Of a stretch of DNA of 64,000 bases, positions 59,939 through 64,000 are shown piece after piece (positions within the stretch are counted from its first letter, which is position 1; the number at the start of each line of letters is the position of its first letter). This DNA is from Botrytis cinerea B05.10. Its lineage: Eukaryota; Ascomycota; Leotiomycetes; Helotiales; Sclerotiniaceae. The stretch spans positions 1,963,722 to 2,027,721 of the forward strand of contig NC_037324.1 in NCBI RefSeq assembly GCF_000143535.2, in the 5' to 3' direction. Position numbers and translations under genes: made by a program. The notes beneath the pieces were generated by a model. The model was given only the letters and a program-made list of their open reading frames with translations. It had not been told where the DNA came from and searched no databases.

Positions 59939-60377
59939 GAGGAAGAGAAAAAAGAACAGTGCAGAGAAAGTAGTACTGCATAGGATCAAGGTAGATGACA
60001 GGCGCGAAGCGACTAAGCGGCGTAACAACCACAGTATAAGCAGCAAAGTGGTCCGGAGTGTTGAGCTCCCCACAGCAGCATTGAAGTTCAGTGTCCTCAT
60101 AATTTCATTTGTTGATGATGGAAGCTTCACGTGAAAAGAAGCCGTGGGCAAGATGACCTGTGTAGCATTTGGTCGAACAAAGTGAGTATTGGGGTTCTTG
60201 CCCACAAAGAAAGCTTTGAGATCCGCATAGAAAATAATTAGATCATCCAGATAATTATAACCGAGCTGTTGATTCAATGAACAAAACATAATATAAATAC
60301 ATGTAAAGCCATTAACATTAGTTAATAGGGTATTAGGTTCCCTTTCCACAAATAGATTACGATGTCCTTATACTCCA
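59939..60377. other. Convergent intergenic spacer
   Basis: Holds the 3' flanks of the SNG1-like and UCH genes. The minus frame at 59885-60349 overlaps the SNG1 end and has no family resemblance. Confidence 0.45.
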
Positions 60378-61194
60378 TCAGCCTGCCTTTGCAAGTGCAA
60401 TACAACTAAACCTCAAATCTCCGCCACCAGCTTCTTCTTCCATCCTGATCACTCTGCCGATACCCTTTGCGATCGCATTCTCGCTCAACACATCCTCGTT
60501 GTCGGCTAAAAATCCTCGATCCAGCGGCCCTTTTCTGCTACCTTCCAACTCCCACAAATGACCATCGTTCCCTTTCACAAAGGCCACAAAATGCTGTCCC
60601 AATCTGTCCCCCTCCAAAGCACTGGGTGCAGCGGTGTCGCCCATTTCTGCAACACTCTGATGCGCATCCTCGAACTCCTTATCATCATACAGTAGCTTCG
60701 CCCGTTCTTCCATCTTCAACGGAAGAGCCTGCTCTTGCAATCGAGACAAAGTTGTATCTGGTAAGATAAAGTTTTTCGTGGGTCCGTTGATAAGACAGTG
60801 AAGAAGCCCGATAGAACCACAGGCATGTCCAATAGTTTGCTTGAACCAGATCACGGGCTCGTCGCGGCCAGAACCCTCGTAGACAGATAGTGGGGTATCT
60901 TCAGCTAAACGAGAGTTATTCCAAGAAGGAGTGAGCGGTAGAATGACTAGAAGAGCATGGACTGGACGGGGGATTATGGATAAAAGACCTGGGTCGGTGA
61001 GAGAGTAAACATCGTAGAATGCGAGATCGGGGGAAAGACCAAGCTTCTTAGCTAGCGCATTCATGACCTCGGGATTATTTTCTACAGTGGAGCAGAATAA
61101 GCAGCTGGATTTTTGGGTGTCCAGTCTACAATTCAATCTTACCTAGAACTGTGAAGGTCTTCTTGCCATTGTGGAAGGTGGCAGGTATAGGCAT
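60378..61194 (-). CDS. Ubiquitin carboxyl-terminal hydrolase, UCH (peptidase C12) family
   Basis: Exon 1 61194-61143 encodes the short MPIPATFHNGKKTFTVL start. The intron is 61142-61082 (61 bp), and exon 2 61081-60378 gives a 251-residue protein. ENNPEVMNALAKKLGL, Gln99 and Cys105 in QTIGHACG, and His181 in GQHFVAFV form the UCH active site. The position that is Asp in most UCH enzymes (ELDG) reads ELEG here, with Glu197. UCH-L3/YUH1 enzymes release ubiquitin or Nedd8/Rub1 from small C-terminal adducts in the cytosol and nucleus. This is a housekeeping gene, so the gene-rich part of the chromosome reaches within about 3 kb of the telomere. Confidence 0.93.
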
Positions 61195-61734
61195 GATGGT
61201 GGTGACAAGACAGATTTCGGATGCAATGAATCAAAAGTGGATTATTGAATTGTCTCTGTCTTCACCTTCATGCCGTGAAATGGAAAATCCTTTATCTGCA
61301 GAGAATCGTCATCTGGATGCCTAATAGCAGTTTGCGAAGACAGGCACGGCACGTTTCACTCCGTTGCGGGGGTTACTAAGCAGGTCAGAAAGCAGGAGCC
61401 CCGCGTACCCCGCGTACCCCGCGCGCCCCGCATTTCTGTAGCCTCACCCCGCTGTCGGAATAAAGTTATAGGGTTATGCAAATGTTCTTCTAGTACACGA
61501 GCGGCTAATAATAATGACAACAACAAAGTAAGCGCTTGATAACATGAACATGTAAACCTGTTATTCTTTTCGTTGAGGATGGTATGTGAAGAGGCTACCA
61601 TATTTGCGCAACAACTCCACCCATAGCTCCAAGCACAAGTATATATTAGCCATGTTGAAAGGCTCTATAGTAGCAGAATCCGTGATCTACAAAGTGAATG
61701 TTTTATTAGTATAATAAAATCCTTAATATTTTTA
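61195..61734. other. UCH upstream region
   Basis: Promoter of the UCH gene including the GC-rich tandem block at 61399-61431. Beyond about 61600 it turns AT-rich and subtelomeric. Confidence 0.45.
61399..61431. promoter_or_regulatory. Four CCCCGC elements at exact 9-bp spacing
   Basis: CCCCGC occurs at 61399, 61408, 61417 and 61426, as CCCCGCGTA-type units. Each matches the reverse complement of SYGGRG, the CreA/Mig1 core. They lie 205-237 bp upstream of the UCH start in otherwise AT-rich sequence. A stress-type or Mig1-like regulator is possible; a simple GC minisatellite is the alternative. Confidence 0.5.
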
Positions 61735-61985
61735 TGAATTCATAGAAGCAAACGAAGTGAAAACGTACTCTGTGTATTATGTAATCATATATCTCTATAG
61801 TAGGCTATTTTCATATTTATAGATTTATAAAACCTTTTCTAATTAATTATAAATAATGTATTAATACTATCAGGGAGCGATCACCTGATTAGGTATATAT
61901 AGTAGATCCATTATTTCAAAAGTATTTAGAATACTTTATACTTTTATAGATTAATAGAAAAGTGGATTACTTTTGATATTGTATT
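61735..61985. repeat. Subtelomeric repeat blocks A and B, first occurrence
   Basis: Block A (about 61735-61870, containing AGAAGCAAACGAAGTGAAAA and TATTATGTAATCATATATCT) and block B (about 61905-61985, containing TTATTTCAAAAGTATTTAGA) recur as B then A at 62665-62975 in the same orientation with scattered transitions. Confidence 0.75.
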
Positions 61986-62664
61986 TTAAATATAAGAATA
62001 TTTTATTTTGAAATTTTTATTCATATGAATTTGAATAAGGATAATTGTATTTTGAATTCAATTTCAATAATTGATTTAATTATAATTATTATACTTCTAA
62101 TATTTTATATTTATAGAATTCTTATATTTATAAGATTATTAATTTCTTTTTGATTGATATATATTAGATGGATTTATATAAAATAGGGGTAAATGTTAGG
62201 AAGTTATTATTTGATTAGGTATATATAACGTGGTTTATCAGTGAGTGGGTCATATTAGTGAATGAGTCATTTGAAAATACATCAAAATTAGACCTTTTTC
62301 AATATTCTTATTTTAATAACTAATCATTATTTTAAAAAAAGAAAAGGATCTTCAATAACAATAAAAAATTAGCTTCTTATAAATCTAGTTTTTTTATAAA
62401 TATTTCTATTATATTCTAAAAATAATAGAAATTGTTATGATTTTCATTACAAAAAAGTTGTTTTTATAATAATTATTATAATAATTTGATTTTTTAATAA
62501 ATAATTAAATCTTTATAATATTTATATAATTGAATTTCAATATTTTTAGATTTCTTTAAATTATACTATTAAATAAAAAAAATGTATGTTTATATATAAA
62601 CGAATTTTGTATATAAAATGAAATGATCTATTTATTGATATAGTTTATTCACTGATAAATTACG

Positions 62665-62975
62665 TTAGTAGATGCATTATTTCAAAAGTATTTGGAATAC
62701 TTTATGCTTTTGTGGGTTAGTGGGAAAGTGAATCACTTCTGACATTATTCAGTATGTAGTAATCATGTGTTAATTAAAGACAGCTTTTAATCTTTCCTTT
62801 ACTATATAAACAGTTAATCTAAAGGAAGAGAATGTTAATACTCTTAATGGATTCGTAGAAGCAAACGAAATGGAAAAGTACTGATGTATTATGTAATCAT
62901 ATATCTATATAACAGATCATTTTCATATTTGTAGATTCATAAAACCCCTTTTGATTGATTATAAATAATATACTA
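62665..62975. repeat. Subtelomeric repeat blocks B and A, second occurrence
   Basis: B' (62665-62748) precedes A' (62846-62975). They are less AT-biased than the first occurrence, for example GTGGGTTAGTGGGAAAGTG instead of the T/A-rich form, so the first occurrence has taken more C-to-T and G-to-A change. Confidence 0.75.
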
Positions 62976-63892
62976 ATATTAAAATAGAAATATTCCAATC
63001 GAATAAAAGGAAAAACTATGTAAAATCATTTCAATTTAGTATACAATCTTAAAAGAAAAGAAAATTCAATTGAAAAAGAAATAATTAGACTAAAGCAATT
63101 GAGAGCCTTTTAATAGTTTAATTTATTTTAAGGTAAGCTTTATAATAGTAATAGAGTTAATAGATTGAATGAATTGAATTGAAAGGAGATGTATTTAGAG
63201 GTGTATTAGTAAATAGGGGGTGTAAATGCCTAACTCCTAACTCCTATACACCTGATATTAACGTTTTATCTGGTATTAACTCAAATTTTGGGGTTTTAGG
63301 GTCTTTTATATATATATAATTATATTTTTATAATTCTGAGAAAAATTCTCATTTAATAGTGATTTTTTTATTTTGCTAGCGTTCTTCCTTATTAAGTTCT
63401 ATTTTTAGAATTTTATCTGGTATTAACTAATATCTCGCTTAATTTTGGAGCTAGCTAATTAAAAATATCTTTTTTGAACTTTTCAAAATAAATCGAATTG
63501 AATGATATATATTTTGTCCAAATCGGGCTTAATTAGTTTTTGACTTAGAAAATTTAGAATTTCTTAATTTTTGATAAAACTTATTTAGAGTTTAAAAGCT
63601 TAAGGGTTAATATTTTCGAAAAAGTCATAATATATTAGTATAAATTGATTTAAAAGCTGAATATTTTGGTGTAGTTTTTATTATATTTATATAAAATTTT
63701 ATTTTTATGTTTAAGATTTATCTGGTATTAACTCATTTCTTACGTAATATTGGAGCTAGCAATATAATACTATTATTTTTGAAATATTTGAAGAATTTTG
63801 AGTTATATAGCGTTTTTTTCAAACTTTTCAAAAACTGGCTTTTAATTTCAATCACGTGAAAATCACATAATATCATAGGGTCAGAGTTAAAT
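62976..63892. other. Gene-free subtelomeric sequence with a repeated TATCTGGTATTAACT motif
   Basis: The motif occurs at about 63264-63281, 63411-63428 and 63717-63733. The last two are each followed about 36 bp later by TTGGAGCTAGC. No helicase or other subtelomeric gene is readable. Confidence 0.7.
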
Positions 63893-64000
63893 TTAGGGTT
63901 AGGGTTAGGGTTAGGGTTAGGGTTAGGGTTAGGGTTAGGGTTAGGGTTAGGGTTAGGGTTAGGGTTAGGGTTAGGGTTAGGGTTAGGGTTAGGGTTAGGG
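63893..64000 (+). repeat. Telomere, 18 perfect TTAGGG units
   Basis: Uninterrupted TTAGGG from 63893 to the last base, in the orientation of a right-hand (3'-overhang strand) chromosome end. It is preceded by a short degenerate junction, GGGTCAGAGTTAAAT. Confidence 0.99.

Noticed and set aside
59885..60349. 154-codon minus frame in the convergent spacer
   Set aside because: Overlaps the SNG1-like coding end, is AT-driven and shows no domain.

Overview
This window is the right-hand end of a chromosome from a filamentous ascomycete (Pezizomycotina; a closer placement is not secure). The last 108 bases are 18 perfect TTAGGG units running off the edge. The genes have short introns (45-71 bp) with GTNNGT-type donors and CTAAC-like branch points. 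Products include a fungal ENA sodium ATPase, an SNG1/DUF3533 protein and a Zn2Cys6 regulator remnant. Long AT-rich blocks hold transposons degraded in the way RIP (repeat-induced point mutation) degrades them: catalytic residues are lost by G-to-A and C-to-T changes.

Layout. 1-31 kb alternates gene islands with AT-rich repeats. It holds a GRE2-like reductase, a small ORF, a broken enoyl-CoA hydratase, a frameshifted second reductase, a decayed Zn2Cys6 transcription factor, a zinc alcohol dehydrogenase, a complete five-exon ENA-type P-type ATPase, a type-B carboxylesterase with a one-base phase problem, and a classical SDR. Five full copies of one 557-752 bp non-autonomous DNA transposon family (ends CCCTGTG, each flanked by an exact 3-bp target duplication) are scattered between them. 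31-54 kb is a gene-free transposon block: solo LTRs, a tandem Ty3/Gypsy-like array sharing 576-bp LTRs on the minus strand, and a structurally complete but dead Ty1/Copia element (47629-53180, TSD AATAG) nested inside a sixth, split copy of the small transposon. 54-61.2 kb is a second gene island: a complete seven-exon carboxylesterase, a fragment resembling the C-terminus of a secreted cell-wall hydrolase, an SNG1-like membrane protein and a UCH-type ubiquitin hydrolase. 61.7-63.9 kb is gene-free subtelomeric sequence with short repeated motifs, then the telomere.

How the genes relate. I see no convincing single pathway. The complete genes are oxidoreductases, secreted esterases, ion and drug tolerance membrane proteins and one housekeeping deubiquitinase. 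Broken genes sit beside transposon copies, so the left part reads as a decaying accessory region. No tRNA, rRNA, CRISPR or plausible replication-origin feature was recognised. Exon boundaries were derived by hand from splice signals, reading phase and protein-family continuity; they have not been confirmed by transcripts.
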